Source: Phenylobacterium sp. (GTDB lineage Bacteria > Pseudomonadota > Alphaproteobacteria > Caulobacterales > Caulobacteraceae). Taken from it: DNA of 64,000 bases. A model generated the notes under the pieces. It was not told where the DNA came from. It did no database searches and saw only the letters and a list, made by a program, of their open reading frames with translations. Positions within the stretch are counted from its first letter, which is position 1; each line of letters starts with the position of its first letter. The stretch is from positions 62,001-126,000 of the forward strand of contig JAGNIV010000001.1 in assembly GCA_018001015.1 (NCBI GenBank). Reading direction: 5' to 3'. Below are positions 44,428-53,396 of this stretch, piece after piece. The position numbers were made by a program, and so were the translations under genes.

Positions 44428-45198
44428 ATGGAATTCATCGGCGAGAAGACCGAGGACGGCGTCACCCGGCGCGAGTTCCGGCTGAGCGTGGACGGCGACA
44501 CCGTGCCGGGCGTCATCTGGGCGCCGGAGGGGGCGACGGGCCCACGCCCGCTGATCCTGCTGGGCCACGGCGGTTCGCAACACAAGAAGGTCGCCAACCT
44601 GACCGCAGCCGCCATCAGCAACGCGCAGAAGCTGGGCTATGCGACCCTGGCCATCGACGCGCCGGGCCACGGCGACCGGATCACCCGCGAGCAGGCGGAG
44701 AAGGCCCGCGCCGCCGCCGCCGAGGCCGGCCGCAAGGCCCAGCAGGGCGAACGCCCGCAGGCGGCGGCCCGGCCGACGCGTGACGCCGGCGTCGCGGTCA
44801 AGCACGTCGCCGAATGGAAAGCCGCCCTGGACGCCGCCCAGGCCCTGGACTTCGTCGGCGCCGGCCAGCCGGTGGGCTATTGGGGCGTCTCCATGGGCAC
44901 CCGCTTCGGCGTGCCCTTCGTGGCGGAAGAGCCGCGGGTCACCGCCGCCATCTTCGGCCTTTTCGGGGCCTTCCCCGGCCTGGAGGACCACAAGGCCGCC
45001 GCCGAGGCGATTCGGATCCCGCTGATGTTCGTCTTCCAGTGGGAGGATGAGCTGATGACCCGAGAGCAGGGCCTGGCCCTGTTCAACGCCTTCGGCTCAA
45101 CCGAGAAGACCATGCACATCAATCCCGGCCGCCACGTCGAGATCCCGACGCACGAGCGCGACAGCTGGCTGGCCTTCTGGAAGCGTCACCTGGGCTAG
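44428..45198 (+). CDS. alpha/beta hydrolase (dienelactone-hydrolase-like)
   Basis: A 256-residue alpha/beta hydrolase. The oxyanion area is LLGHGGSQHKK near residue 45. The nucleophile elbow GVSMGT is near residue 152. An Asp in FQWEDELMT and the His in NPGRHVEIP complete the triad. A helical Ala/Arg-rich insert (about residues 88-125) forms a lid. It follows MmgE/PrpD by 38 bp and is likely in its operon. Substrate unknown. Confidence 0.85.
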   Translation: MEFIGEKTEDGVTRREFRLSVDGDTVPGVIWAPEGATGPRPLILLGHGGSQHKKVANLTAAAISNAQKLGYATLAIDAPGHGDRITREQAEKARAAAAEAGRKAQQGERPQAAARPTRDAGVAVKHVAEWKAALDAAQALDFVGAGQPVGYWGVSMGTRFGVPFVAEEPRVTAAIFGLFGAFPGLEDHKAAAEAIRIPLMFVFQWEDELMTREQGLALFNAFGSTEKTMHINPGRHVEIPTHERDSWLAFWKRHLG

Positions 45199-45208
45199 AT
45201 CCGGGACT

Positions 45209-46687
45209 TCAGTGCGCCGCGCCGGAGGGCAGGTGGGTCTTATCGTGACGACCCACCTGGTCCAGCAGGGTGGCGCTGGCCTGGTTCATGCCCAGGACCT
45301 CGACCTCGGCGCCCTGGCGGCGGTAGCGGAAGACGACGCGGTCAACCGCGGCGACCGCCGTCAGGTCCCAGAGGTGGGCGTCGCTCATGTCGATCTCGAC
45401 GCGCTTCGGATGTCCATGGAACTCGAACTCCGCGCCGAGCACGTCGGCCGAGGCGAAGAACAGGTGGCCGCGAACGACGTAGCGCCGCACCTCCTCGCCG
45501 GCCTCGACCTCCTCGACCACCAACACCTTGGAGACCTTGCGCACGAACAGCAGGGCGCTGAGCAGCACCCCTAGCATCACGCCCTTGGAGAGGTCGTGGG
45601 TCACGACGACGGTGACCGTGGTGGCGACCATCACCAGGGAGGAGACGGCGGGAGAACTGCGCAGCCGCAGGATCGAGCCCCAGTCAAAGGTGCCGACGGA
45701 GACCATGATCATCACCGCCACCAGGGCGGCCATGGGGATCTTGGCGACCCAATCCTGCAGCACCAGGATCAGGAACAGCAGGAACAGGCCCGCCCAGAGC
45801 GTGGACAACCTCCCTCGGCCGCCGGAGGTCACGTTGATGATGGATTGGCCGATCATCGCGCACCCGGCCATGCCGCCGAACAGGGGTGAAAGGATGTTGG
45901 CGATCCCCTGCCCCCGGGTTTCCCGGTCCTTGTCGGAGGGAGTGTCGGTCATGTCGTCGATGATGTTGGCGGTCAGCAGGCTTTCCAGCAGGCCCACGAA
46001 GGCCAGGGTCGCCGAGACCGGCGCGATGATCCGCAGGGTCTCCCAGGTCAGGGGCACGGCCGGCAGATGGAAGACCGGCAGGGTGTTGGGCATGGAGCCC
46101 ATGTCCCCCACCGTGCGGACATCGATCTTCAGGGCGATGGCCAGCGCGCTCAGCACGACGATCGCCACCAGGGGGGATGGCACGGCCTTGGTCAGCCGCG
46201 GGAAGCCGTAGATGATCGCCAGCCCGCCGGCCACCATGGCCCAGGTCTGCCAGTTGGCCCCGATCAGCTCGGGCATCTGGGCCAGGAAGATGAGGACGGC
46301 CAGGGCGTTGACGAAGCCGGTCATCACCGAGCGCGAGACGTACTTCACATAACGTCCGAGCTTCAGCAGGCCCACCACTACCTGGAAAACGCCGGTCAGC
46401 AGGCTGGCGGCGAACAGGAACTCGATGCCGTGGTCGCGGACCAGGCCGCCCATCAGCAGGGCCATGGCCCCGGTGGCCGCCGAGATCATGGCCGGGCGGC
46501 CACCCACGAAGGCGATGGTGACGGCGATGATGAAGGAGGCGTAGAGGCCCACCGCCGGATCGACCCCGGCGATGATGGAGAAGGCGATCGCCTCCGGGAT
46601 GAGCGCCAGGGCGACGACCGTCCCGGCCAGCAGGTCGCTGCGCGGGTTGGAAAGCCAGTCGCGCCGAAGGATGGCGAGCGATGTCAT
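45209..46687 (-). CDS. SulP family anion transporter with STAS domain
   Basis: A 492-residue transporter of the SLC26/SulP family (sulfate, bicarbonate or dicarboxylate). The membrane part has about 12-14 helices with [20 protein letters not shown] near residue 28. [18 protein letters not shown] near residue 280 is the family signature. The C-terminal STAS domain starts near residue 390 ([15 protein letters not shown]). ATG 46687 with AGG upstream is preferred to a TTG at 46708. Anion not evident. Confidence 0.9.
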   Translation of the reverse strand: MTSLAILRRDWLSNPRSDLLAGTVVALALIPEAIAFSIIAGVDPAVGLYASFIIAVTIAFVGGRPAMISAATGAMALLMGGLVRDHGIEFLFAASLLTGVFQVVVGLLKLGRYVKYVSRSVMTGFVNALAVLIFLAQMPELIGANWQTWAMVAGGLAIIYGFPRLTKAVPSPLVAIVVLSALAIALKIDVRTVGDMGSMPNTLPVFHLPAVPLTWETLRIIAPVSATLAFVGLLESLLTANIIDDMTDTPSDKDRETRGQGIANILSPLFGGMAGCAMIGQSIINVTSGGRGRLSTLWAGLFLLFLILVLQDWVAKIPMAALVAVMIMVSVGTFDWGSILRLRSSPAVSSLVMVATTVTVVVTHDLSKGVMLGVLLSALLFVRKVSKVLVVEEVEAGEEVRRYVVRGHLFFASADVLGAEFEFHGHPKRVEIDMSDAHLWDLTAVAAVDRVVFRYRRQGAEVEVLGMNQASATLLDQVGRHDKTHLPSGAAH

Positions 46688-46876
46688 GGAAACCTTTATC
46701 GAGATCAAGCGACCCCGCGCCTCAGTGGGGGCGGGTCAGGTCTGTCTGTGTCGCTTGAGTTTCCGGGGGATAGGCGCCCGGCCGAGCCACCCGGCGAGCC
46801 GGGTCCGATGAATGAACGCCTTTTGCCGGGGGGTGAGCCGAAAGGCAAGTTGGTTCACAAGGCCGCGGAGCGGCGC

Positions 46877-48376
46877 CTAACCCTCCGTCCGCACGCGGGC
46901 CACGGCGTCGAGCCAGCGGGCATAGGCGGCTTCGCGGCCGTGGCCGTCCAGCTTGGGGTCGTGGCGTTCGGTGGCGGGGCGGGCGGCGGCGGCGTCCTCG
47001 ACGGTGGCGTAGACCCCTGCCCCCAGGCCGGCGAACAGGGCCGCGCCGAGCGCGGTGGTCTCCTGGTAGGTCGCCCGGCCCACCGGCACGCCGGTGAGGT
47101 CGGCCAGGCGCTGGCTGAACCAGGAGGAGCGCGACATGCCGCCGTCGATGCGGATCTCCACGGCGGCGCCGAAGGCGGTGGGCGCGTCGGCGCGCATGGC
47201 CTCCACCAGGTCGCGCGTCTGCAGGGCGCAGGCGTCAAAGGCGGCCTGGGAGATTTCCGCGAGCGTCGTGTCGCGGGTCAGGCCAAACAAGGCGCCGCGC
47301 GCCTCGGCGTCCCACCAGGGCGCGCCCAGGCCGGTGAAGGCCGGGACCATGACCACGCCGTGGTCGGGCTTGGCGGTCTGGGCCAGGGCCTCGATGGCCG
47401 AGCCGCCGCCGGGGACGTTGAGGCCCTCATTGATCCACTGCAGGGCCGCGCCGGCGATGAAGATCGACCCCTCCAGGGCATAGGTCGTACGGCCGTTCAG
47501 CCGCGCCGCCACGGTGGTCAGCAGCTTGGCGCGCGACAGGGGCGCGGTCTCGCCGGTGTTGATCAGCATGAAGCAGCCGGTGCCGTAGGTGGCCTTCATC
47601 TCGCCGGGCCGGATGCAGCCCTGCCCCATCAGGGCGGCCTGCTGGTCGCCGGCGACCCCGCGGATCGGGATGGCGCGGCCCAAAAGGGCGGCGTCGGTCT
47701 CGCCATAGTCGGCGGCGCAGTCGCGGACGTCGGGCAGCAGGGAGGCCGGCACGTCCAACAGGTCCAGCATCTCCTCCGACCACGCCTGCTTCCTGATGTC
47801 GAACAGCAGGGTGCGGGAGGCGTTGGTGGCGTCGGTGGCGTGGACCTTGCCACCGGTCAGCTTCCAGATGACCCAGGAGTCCATGGTGCCCACCAGCAGC
47901 TCGCCGGCCTGGGCCCTGGCCCGCGCGCCGGGGATGTCTCCCAGCAGCCAGGCGATCTTGGTCCCCGAGAAATAGGGGTCCAGCAGCAGACCGGTGATCT
48001 CGGTGACGCGGGGCTCGTGGCCGGCGCGGCGGAGCTGGTCGCAGGTGGCGGCCGTGCGGCGGTCCTGCCAGACGATGGCGCGGTGGATCGGTTCGCCGGT
48101 GGCCTTGTCCCAGATCACCACCGTCTCGCGCTGGTTGGTGACGCCGATGGCGGTGACGTCCTCGATGGGGCGGCCCGACTGGGCGATGGCTTCGGCGATC
48201 ACCGCGACGCTGGTGGCGAAGATCTCGTTCGCGTCATGCTCCACCCAGCCGTCGTGCGGATAGAACTGCTCAAGAGGCCGGCCAGCCTGGGCCAGGGCGC
48301 GGCCCTGGGCGTCGAACAGAATGGCGCGGGTGGAGGTGGTCCCCTGGTCCAGGGCCAGGATCAAAGGTTCGGCCAT
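46877..48376 (-). CDS. glpK: glycerol kinase
   Basis: Phosphorylates glycerol to glycerol-3-phosphate. 499 residues, full family length. Phosphate-1 motif LDQGTTSTRAILFD near residue 8, GVTNQRETVVIWDKATGEP near residue 79, WKLTGGKVHATDATNASRTLLFDI near residue 168, YALEGSIFIAGAALQW near residue 300 and GGMSRSSWFSQRLADLTG near residue 408. No glpF or glpD lies nearby, so it stands alone. Confidence 0.96.
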   Translation of the reverse strand: MAEPLILALDQGTTSTRAILFDAQGRALAQAGRPLEQFYPHDGWVEHDANEIFATSVAVIAEAIAQSGRPIEDVTAIGVTNQRETVVIWDKATGEPIHRAIVWQDRRTAATCDQLRRAGHEPRVTEITGLLLDPYFSGTKIAWLLGDIPGARARAQAGELLVGTMDSWVIWKLTGGKVHATDATNASRTLLFDIRKQAWSEEMLDLLDVPASLLPDVRDCAADYGETDAALLGRAIPIRGVAGDQQAALMGQGCIRPGEMKATYGTGCFMLINTGETAPLSRAKLLTTVAARLNGRTTYALEGSIFIAGAALQWINEGLNVPGGGSAIEALAQTAKPDHGVVMVPAFTGLGAPWWDAEARGALFGLTRDTTLAEISQAAFDACALQTRDLVEAMRADAPTAFGAAVEIRIDGGMSRSSWFSQRLADLTGVPVGRATYQETTALGAALFAGLGAGVYATVEDAAAARPATERHDPKLDGHGREAAYARWLDAVARVRTEG

Positions 48377-48500
48377 TTTCGCCCCCGCTACTCAACAAGC
48401 CGCGCCATCGCGCCACATTCATGGTCGCCAGCTTGTAACCATGTTTTCATACCGTCCTGAGCAGAATCAGACCGAACGATTCCACAGCAAGGAAACGGGT

Positions 48501-49628
48501 TTGAGCGTAGCCGCCAAGACCGAAGAGATCTTAGGTCTCGCCAGGAGCCGCGCGGTACAGGACCGCGAGCGCCTGCTGCTGGCCATCGTCGACCTGTGCG
48601 ACGCCGGCGAAGGCGCGGAGGCGGTGATGAGCTCTGCGCCGGTCCAGGCCCTGCTCTCCTCGATCTTCATGAGCCTGGTGGTGGAGGCTGAGCGCGACAT
48701 CCGCAGGCGGCTGGCCGAGAAGCTGGCCACCGCCGCCTGGGCGCCCGCCGCCCTGATCAATGTGCTGGCCCTCGACGACATCGAGATCGCCCGGCCGATC
48801 ATCTCGTCCAGCCCCGTTTTGCAGGATCCAGACCTGGTGCGCCTGCTGACCGAGGCCACCATCGAACATCAGATCGAGGTGGCGCGCCGCCCCAAGCTGG
48901 GCCCGCCTGTCGTCGCCGCCATCCTGCAGCAGAACGAGCCCGCGGTGCTGACCGCCCTGGCCGGCAACCTCGCCGCCCAGATCGGCCACACGGAAATGAC
49001 CGCCCTGGTCCAGGCCTCGCGGCGGATCGTATCGCTGCGCTCCCCCTGCGCGCACCATCCCGGGCTGACCGACGACCTGGCGCGTGAACTCTATGTCTGG
49101 GTCGGCCAGGCCCTGCGCCACGCGCTCACCGCCCGCTTCCGCCTCGACCCCGAGGCCATGGACGCCGCCATCGCCGAATCGGTGCGCGAGGCCCACGGCG
49201 GCGTGGTCTCCGAGCATCCCGAACAGCCGGAAGTCTGGCAGCGCGAAGGCGAGAAGGAAGAGATGGAGCGCCGGCTGCTGGCCAAGCTCGACATCGCCGG
49301 CCAGCTGCGTCCGGGCTATCTGCTGCGCGCCCTGCGCGAGCAGAAGCTGTCCCTGTTCATCGGCGGCCTGGCGACGCTCGGGCGCTTCGATCCCGAACAT
49401 GTGCGCCGCTCGGTTGATTCCGACCGTCCGGAGCTGCTGGCCCTGGCCTGCGCCGCCGTGGGCATCGACCGCAGCGTCTTCCCCACCATCCTGGCCCTGG
49501 TTCGCGACCTCAACGGCGGCAAGCCCGGCGGCGGCAAGGAGGGCGAACGCCGCGCCGGCGGCGCCTTTGGCCCCTTCGCCCCGGACATCGCCAACGCCGC
49601 CTTCCGCCAGGCGGCCGGCAAGGTTTGA
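48501..49628 (+). CDS. DUF2336 domain protein, copy 1
   Basis: A 375-residue alpha-helical protein of the DUF2336 family, with HEAT-like repeated helices (for example [25 protein letters not shown] and [27 protein letters not shown]). No membrane segment. I choose a TTG at 48501 because AAGGA lies seven bases before it; an ATG at 48441 would add 20 residues but has no ribosome site. Function unknown. NAD kinase follows by 31 bp. A paralogue lies at 52070-53218. Confidence 0.8.
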   Translation: MSVAAKTEEILGLARSRAVQDRERLLLAIVDLCDAGEGAEAVMSSAPVQALLSSIFMSLVVEAERDIRRRLAEKLATAAWAPAALINVLALDDIEIARPIISSSPVLQDPDLVRLLTEATIEHQIEVARRPKLGPPVVAAILQQNEPAVLTALAGNLAAQIGHTEMTALVQASRRIVSLRSPCAHHPGLTDDLARELYVWVGQALRHALTARFRLDPEAMDAAIAESVREAHGGVVSEHPEQPEVWQREGEKEEMERRLLAKLDIAGQLRPGYLLRALREQKLSLFIGGLATLGRFDPEHVRRSVDSDRPELLALACAAVGIDRSVFPTILALVRDLNGGKPGGGKEGERRAGGAFGPFAPDIANAAFRQAAGKV

Positions 49629-49659
49629 CAAGACCCGCGTTTCCCGCGCACCTCGCCCC

Positions 49660-50445
49660 ATGTTCAAGGCGCAGCCCTTCGTGACCCGCCTCGCCTTCCT
49701 GGCCAGCGACCGCCCCGAGGCCCAGGAGGCCCGGCAGGACCTGATCGCCCGCTATGGCGACGTCGCCCTGAGCGAGGCCCAGGTGGTCGTGGCCCTGGGG
49801 GGCGACGGCTTCATGCTGGAAACCCTGCACGACCAGATGGGCGGCGGGTACAAGCCGATCTACGGCATGAACCGCGGATCGGTCGGCTTCCTGATGAACG
49901 AGTACAGCGAGGACGGCCTGCTGGAGCGGATCAACGCCGCCGAGAAGGCGGTGATCCATCCCCTGACCATGACCGCTGTCGACATCTACGGAAAGCCGCA
50001 CAAGGCCTTGGCGATCAACGAGGTTTCCCTGCTGCGCCAGACCCGGCAGACCGCCAAGCTGCGCATCTCCATCGACGGCAAGGTGCGACTGAACGAACTC
50101 TCCTGTGACGGCGCCATGGTGGCGACCCCGGCGGGGTCGACGGCCTACAACCTCTCCGCCCACGGGCCGATCATCCCGCTGGACGCCAAGGTCCTGGCGC
50201 TGACGCCGATCAGCGCCTTCCGGCCCCGGCGCTGGCGCGGCGCCCTGCTGCCCCACACCGCCAAGGTCAGTTTCGAGATCCTGGAGGCCGACAAGCGCCC
50301 GGTCAGCGCCGTCGCCGACAATCTTGAGGTTCGCGATGTGCTGGAAGTCCACATCGCCGAGGACCGCGAGATCAGCATGCACATGCTGTTCGACGCCGGA
50401 CGCAGCCTGGAAGAGCGCATGCTCGCCGAGCAGTTCTCAGTCTAG
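49660..50445 (+). CDS. nadK: NAD kinase
   Basis: Makes NADP from NAD. 261 residues, the short alphaproteobacterial form. The catalytic GGDG is in [13 protein letters not shown] near residue 46. [12 protein letters not shown] near residue 70, [27 protein letters not shown] near residue 145, and the C-terminal [12 protein letters not shown] are family parts. It lies between the DUF2336 and Hpt genes and is probably co-transcribed. Confidence 0.93.
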   Translation: MFKAQPFVTRLAFLASDRPEAQEARQDLIARYGDVALSEAQVVVALGGDGFMLETLHDQMGGGYKPIYGMNRGSVGFLMNEYSEDGLLERINAAEKAVIHPLTMTAVDIYGKPHKALAINEVSLLRQTRQTAKLRISIDGKVRLNELSCDGAMVATPAGSTAYNLSAHGPIIPLDAKVLALTPISAFRPRRWRGALLPHTAKVSFEILEADKRPVSAVADNLEVRDVLEVHIAEDREISMHMLFDAGRSLEERMLAEQFSV

Positions 50446-50542
50446 GACCAGCCGGTGCGACACGATGGTCGCACCCCCCGCCTCACGCGTTGTTAACGCC
50501 TGCGAACTAGGTTTCTGTGGACGAAAGTGCAGGAGCCGAGTC

Positions 50543-51025
50543 GTGAGCCAAGAGAATTCCGGTCAGGTGATCCAGGTCCCGAACACCCTTCGTCTGAAGG
50601 TCGGGGGCCGGTTCGGCGCCATCGATCCGGGCGCGATCGCTAAGGCCGAGGCGGCGCTGAAGAGCCTGTCGGGCAACTTCGCCCAGTGGCTCAACGACGA
50701 GGTCATCAAGCTCGAAGGCGCGCGACAGCGCGTGAAGTCCGAGGGCATGACGCCTGAGACCATGGAATTCCTCTACCTGCGCGCCCACGACCTGAAGGGC
50801 CTGGGGACCACCTACGAGTTCCCGCTGATCACCCGCATCGGCGCCTCGCTGTGCCGGCTGATCGACGACAAGGAAAAGCGCATGCAGGCGCCGATCGCCC
50901 TGATCGACGCCCACATCGACGCCATCAAGGCGGCCGTGCGCGACGACATCAAGACCGATGACCATCCTGTGGGTAAGATCCTGATCGAAGCCCTGGAATC
51001 CAAGGTCCGCGAAACCGGGCTTTAG
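50543..51025 (+). CDS. Hpt-domain protein
   Basis: A 160-residue helical protein with a histidine phosphotransfer site. The phospho-acceptor motif AHDLKGLGTTY is near residue 85. FPLITRIGASLCRLIDD follows, as in Hpt bundles. It could relay phosphate between a kinase and a response regulator. GTG start with AGGAG seven bases upstream. No cognate regulator is fused; hybrid kinases at 53397 and 57605 are nearby candidates. It is the last gene of the DUF2336-nadK group. Confidence 0.8.
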   Translation: MSQENSGQVIQVPNTLRLKVGGRFGAIDPGAIAKAEAALKSLSGNFAQWLNDEVIKLEGARQRVKSEGMTPETMEFLYLRAHDLKGLGTTYEFPLITRIGASLCRLIDDKEKRMQAPIALIDAHIDAIKAAVRDDIKTDDHPVGKILIEALESKVRETGL

Positions 51026-51104
51026 GAGCCAGAGTCCGTCTCCCCTTGCGGGGTCGAGAGCGGTCGGATGAGGGGGTACGCTCCTCTCTCAAGACAACAA
51101 CTCC

Positions 51105-51213
51105 CGTCATCCCGGCCAAGGCCCGCGAGGGCCGCAGAGCCGGGACCCAGGGGTCACAGCACTGCACTCGCCCCTGGGTCCCGGGTCTCCGCATCGCTGC
51201 GCCCGGGATGACG
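51105..51213. repeat. 109-bp dispersed-type imperfect palindrome
   Basis: CGTCATCCCGG (51105-51115) is perfectly complementary to CCGGGATGACG (51203-51213). Inner arms around GGGACCCAGGGG and CCCCTGGGTCCC also pair. The whole folds as one long hairpin in the gap between convergent genes. It looks like a REP/MITE-type mobile palindrome. No copy elsewhere in the window. Confidence 0.75.
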
Positions 51214-51241
51214 TGAGGGGCTATCCGGATAGACGGATGCG

Positions 51242-52027
51242 CTACATCACATTGGCCAACGGTTCGGCCACGATCCCGTAGCCGGCGTCGGCCGGCAGGG
51301 TCAGGACGCGGCCCTCGGGACGATCCTCGATCTTCGGCAGGACAGTGACCAGGGTGCGGGCCTGGGCGCGGGCCACGCAGTCGGCGGCGCTGCCGGCCTC
51401 GGCCAGCAGTTGCACGTTCATGCGGGTGGGGAAGATCACCTTGCGTTCACCGGCGTCGGCCAGGCGCAGCACTTCCGCGGGCTCGATCCACTCGGCGTCC
51501 ACCGTCTCGCGGCCGTCGCAGGCGGCGAGCTGGTCGGCGGGCGCCAGCGCGGCATAGAACCAGGTGTCGAAGCGCTTGGGGGTCAGGGGCGGGGTGATCC
51601 AGCGGGCGAAGATGGTCAGGGCGTGCAGGTCGAGCTTGGCGTCGAGGTCTTTCACGACATCGAGGAAGGCCATCTCGCCGCGGTCCACCGCCTGGCGCAC
51701 GTTCAGGGGCGCGATCTGGTCGCCCATGGGGGAGCCGTCGGTGTGGGAGGCCAGCAGGATGCCCGCCTCCTCGAACACCTCGCGGATGGCGGCGATCCGC
51801 AAACCCCGCTGCTCGGCGTCGAAGTCGGCGTGGCCCAGGGTGTGGTCGGCCCAGGCCGGGTCATGATCGCCGGCGTGGGACTTGCCGCCCGGAAACACCA
51901 GGGCCCCGGAGGCGAAGTCGATCTGGTGATGCCGCTTGACCATCAGCACCTCGAAGGCGGGATCGTCGCGCAGCAGCAGGATGGTGGCGGCGGGCTTGAT
52001 GTCCGCGTCGGGGGCGATATCGGTCAT
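51242..52027 (-). CDS. NUDIX hydrolase (NUDT19-like)
   Basis: A 261-residue NUDIX protein. The Nudix box is split: FPGGKSHAGD near residue 46 and REVFEEAGILLAS near residue 82, with an insert of about 25 residues between, as in NUDT19/RP2-type coenzyme A or related hydrolases. AMRITPP-like region FARWITPPLTPKRFDTWFY near residue 142 is typical of the group. Substrate not determined. It is convergent with the Hpt gene and 42 bp from the second DUF2336 gene. Confidence 0.85.
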   Translation of the reverse strand: MTDIAPDADIKPAATILLLRDDPAFEVLMVKRHHQIDFASGALVFPGGKSHAGDHDPAWADHTLGHADFDAEQRGLRIAAIREVFEEAGILLASHTDGSPMGDQIAPLNVRQAVDRGEMAFLDVVKDLDAKLDLHALTIFARWITPPLTPKRFDTWFYAALAPADQLAACDGRETVDAEWIEPAEVLRLADAGERKVIFPTRMNVQLLAEAGSAADCVARAQARTLVTVLPKIEDRPEGRVLTLPADAGYGIVAEPLANVM

Positions 52028-52069
52028 GCCCCAGCTTGGGCGCCCCGGACGCCGCAGGCAAGCCCGCTA

Positions 52070-53218
52070 TTAGGCGGTCTCGGCGAGCCGCACGGTCTTG
52101 CGCGCCTCGTGGGAGATGCGGTCCATCTTTTCCAGTAAGTACTCCACGTCCTCGCGGGCGGCGTTGGCCGGCTGGGTGAGGAAGCGTTGCAGCATGCGTT
52201 CCTGGAACCGCTCGCGGTCCTTGGCGCCGCCGTCGAACTCCATGGAGTGGAAGGTGTCCACCCCGGCGCGGAAGGCCGGGAACAGCCGGGCCGGCAGCCC
52301 TGCCCGCTCATAGATGGCGCGCAGGCCCAGCGGGCCGGCGTCGTGGATCATCAGCCAGGTGCGGTGGTGCGGCACGCTGGCCAGTTCGGCCAGGCTCCAC
52401 TCAAAGAAGGTCATGTGGCCGTGGGCCAGGGACCTCAGGAGCAAGGAGGCGGAGAGCCGCTCATGCTTGTGCAGGTGGCTGACGAAGCTCTTCACGTCGG
52501 GGGCGCGGCCGGCCTGGTCCACCAGGTCGATGGTGGCCCGCTCCTTGGCGCCCATGGCGATCTCGAGCGCCAGGTCGGGCGAGAGCGCATGGTGGTTCAG
52601 CAGATGGTCGCGGACCTCCTCGCTCACCAGGTCGATCAGCTTCTCGGTGACCGCCATCGGCAGGGCCGCGCGATAGGCCACGGCGGCCAGGACACGCTCG
52701 GACTTTTCGAAACGTTCGATGACCTTGGCCAGGGCCCGATCGGCGAAGTCGGCGTTGTCGTTGGCGCAGGCCGCCTCCACCGCGCGCTCGACGCCGTATT
52801 CGACGATGGCGTTGGTGACGGTCTGGGAGACCCGGGGACGTTTCGCGATGACGACCTGGCGCACCGGGCCGCCCAGGCGGACGATCTCGGCCAGATCCTC
52901 ATCGGTGAACACCGGGGACGAGGACAGCATCGGCAGGGCGATGCTCTCAACGTCCTTGGCCAGGCGCAGGGCGACGTCCCGCGGGACGATGGTGGAGTTC
53001 TTCAGGGTGACGGCCAGGGCGCGGCGCACCAGCTCGCCGGCGTCGGCGGCCATGACGCGCAGGATTTCCTGCGCCTGGACCCGTTCCTCGTCGGTCAGTT
53101 CGTAGCGGTCGATGTTCCGGCACAGCTTGTGGGCCGCCACGGCCCGCTCGTCCGGCGTCGCGCCCTTCACCAGGGTGCGAATATCCTCGTCCGTCAGCGC
53201 CGCCCGCGTGGTCGCCAT
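52070..53218 (-). CDS. DUF2336 domain protein, copy 2
   Basis: A 382-residue helical protein. It shows the DUF2336 pattern SIALPMLSSSPVFTDEDLAEIVR near residue 90, parallel to a similar stretch in copy 1. HEAT-like helices follow, then a distinct C-terminal part with HKHERLSASLLLRSLAHGHMTFFEWSLAELA. It has no catalytic motif I know. The start ATG 53218 matches MATTRAALTDEDI. It is divergent from the hybrid kinase. Likely a scaffold or regulator by fold; this is inference. Confidence 0.78.
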   Translation of the reverse strand: MATTRAALTDEDIRTLVKGATPDERAVAAHKLCRNIDRYELTDEERVQAQEILRVMAADAGELVRRALAVTLKNSTIVPRDVALRLAKDVESIALPMLSSSPVFTDEDLAEIVRLGGPVRQVVIAKRPRVSQTVTNAIVEYGVERAVEAACANDNADFADRALAKVIERFEKSERVLAAVAYRAALPMAVTEKLIDLVSEEVRDHLLNHHALSPDLALEIAMGAKERATIDLVDQAGRAPDVKSFVSHLHKHERLSASLLLRSLAHGHMTFFEWSLAELASVPHHRTWLMIHDAGPLGLRAIYERAGLPARLFPAFRAGVDTFHSMEFDGGAKDRERFQERMLQRFLTQPANAAREDVEYLLEKMDRISHEARKTVRLAETA

Positions 53219-53396
53219 ACCTGCACCTGTCCCCGCCCCGGAATCACCGAGTCCGTCACGATTATAGTAGCTGGTTAGGCTTAATGATCGGTTGCCTGCG
53301 CGAGGTTGGCGGAAGCTGTGGATTAACCCTGGCCAGTAACCTCGCGCCAACCCTGAACCACTACCTTGCGTGGAGATATCTCCCCCGAGGCGCCCC

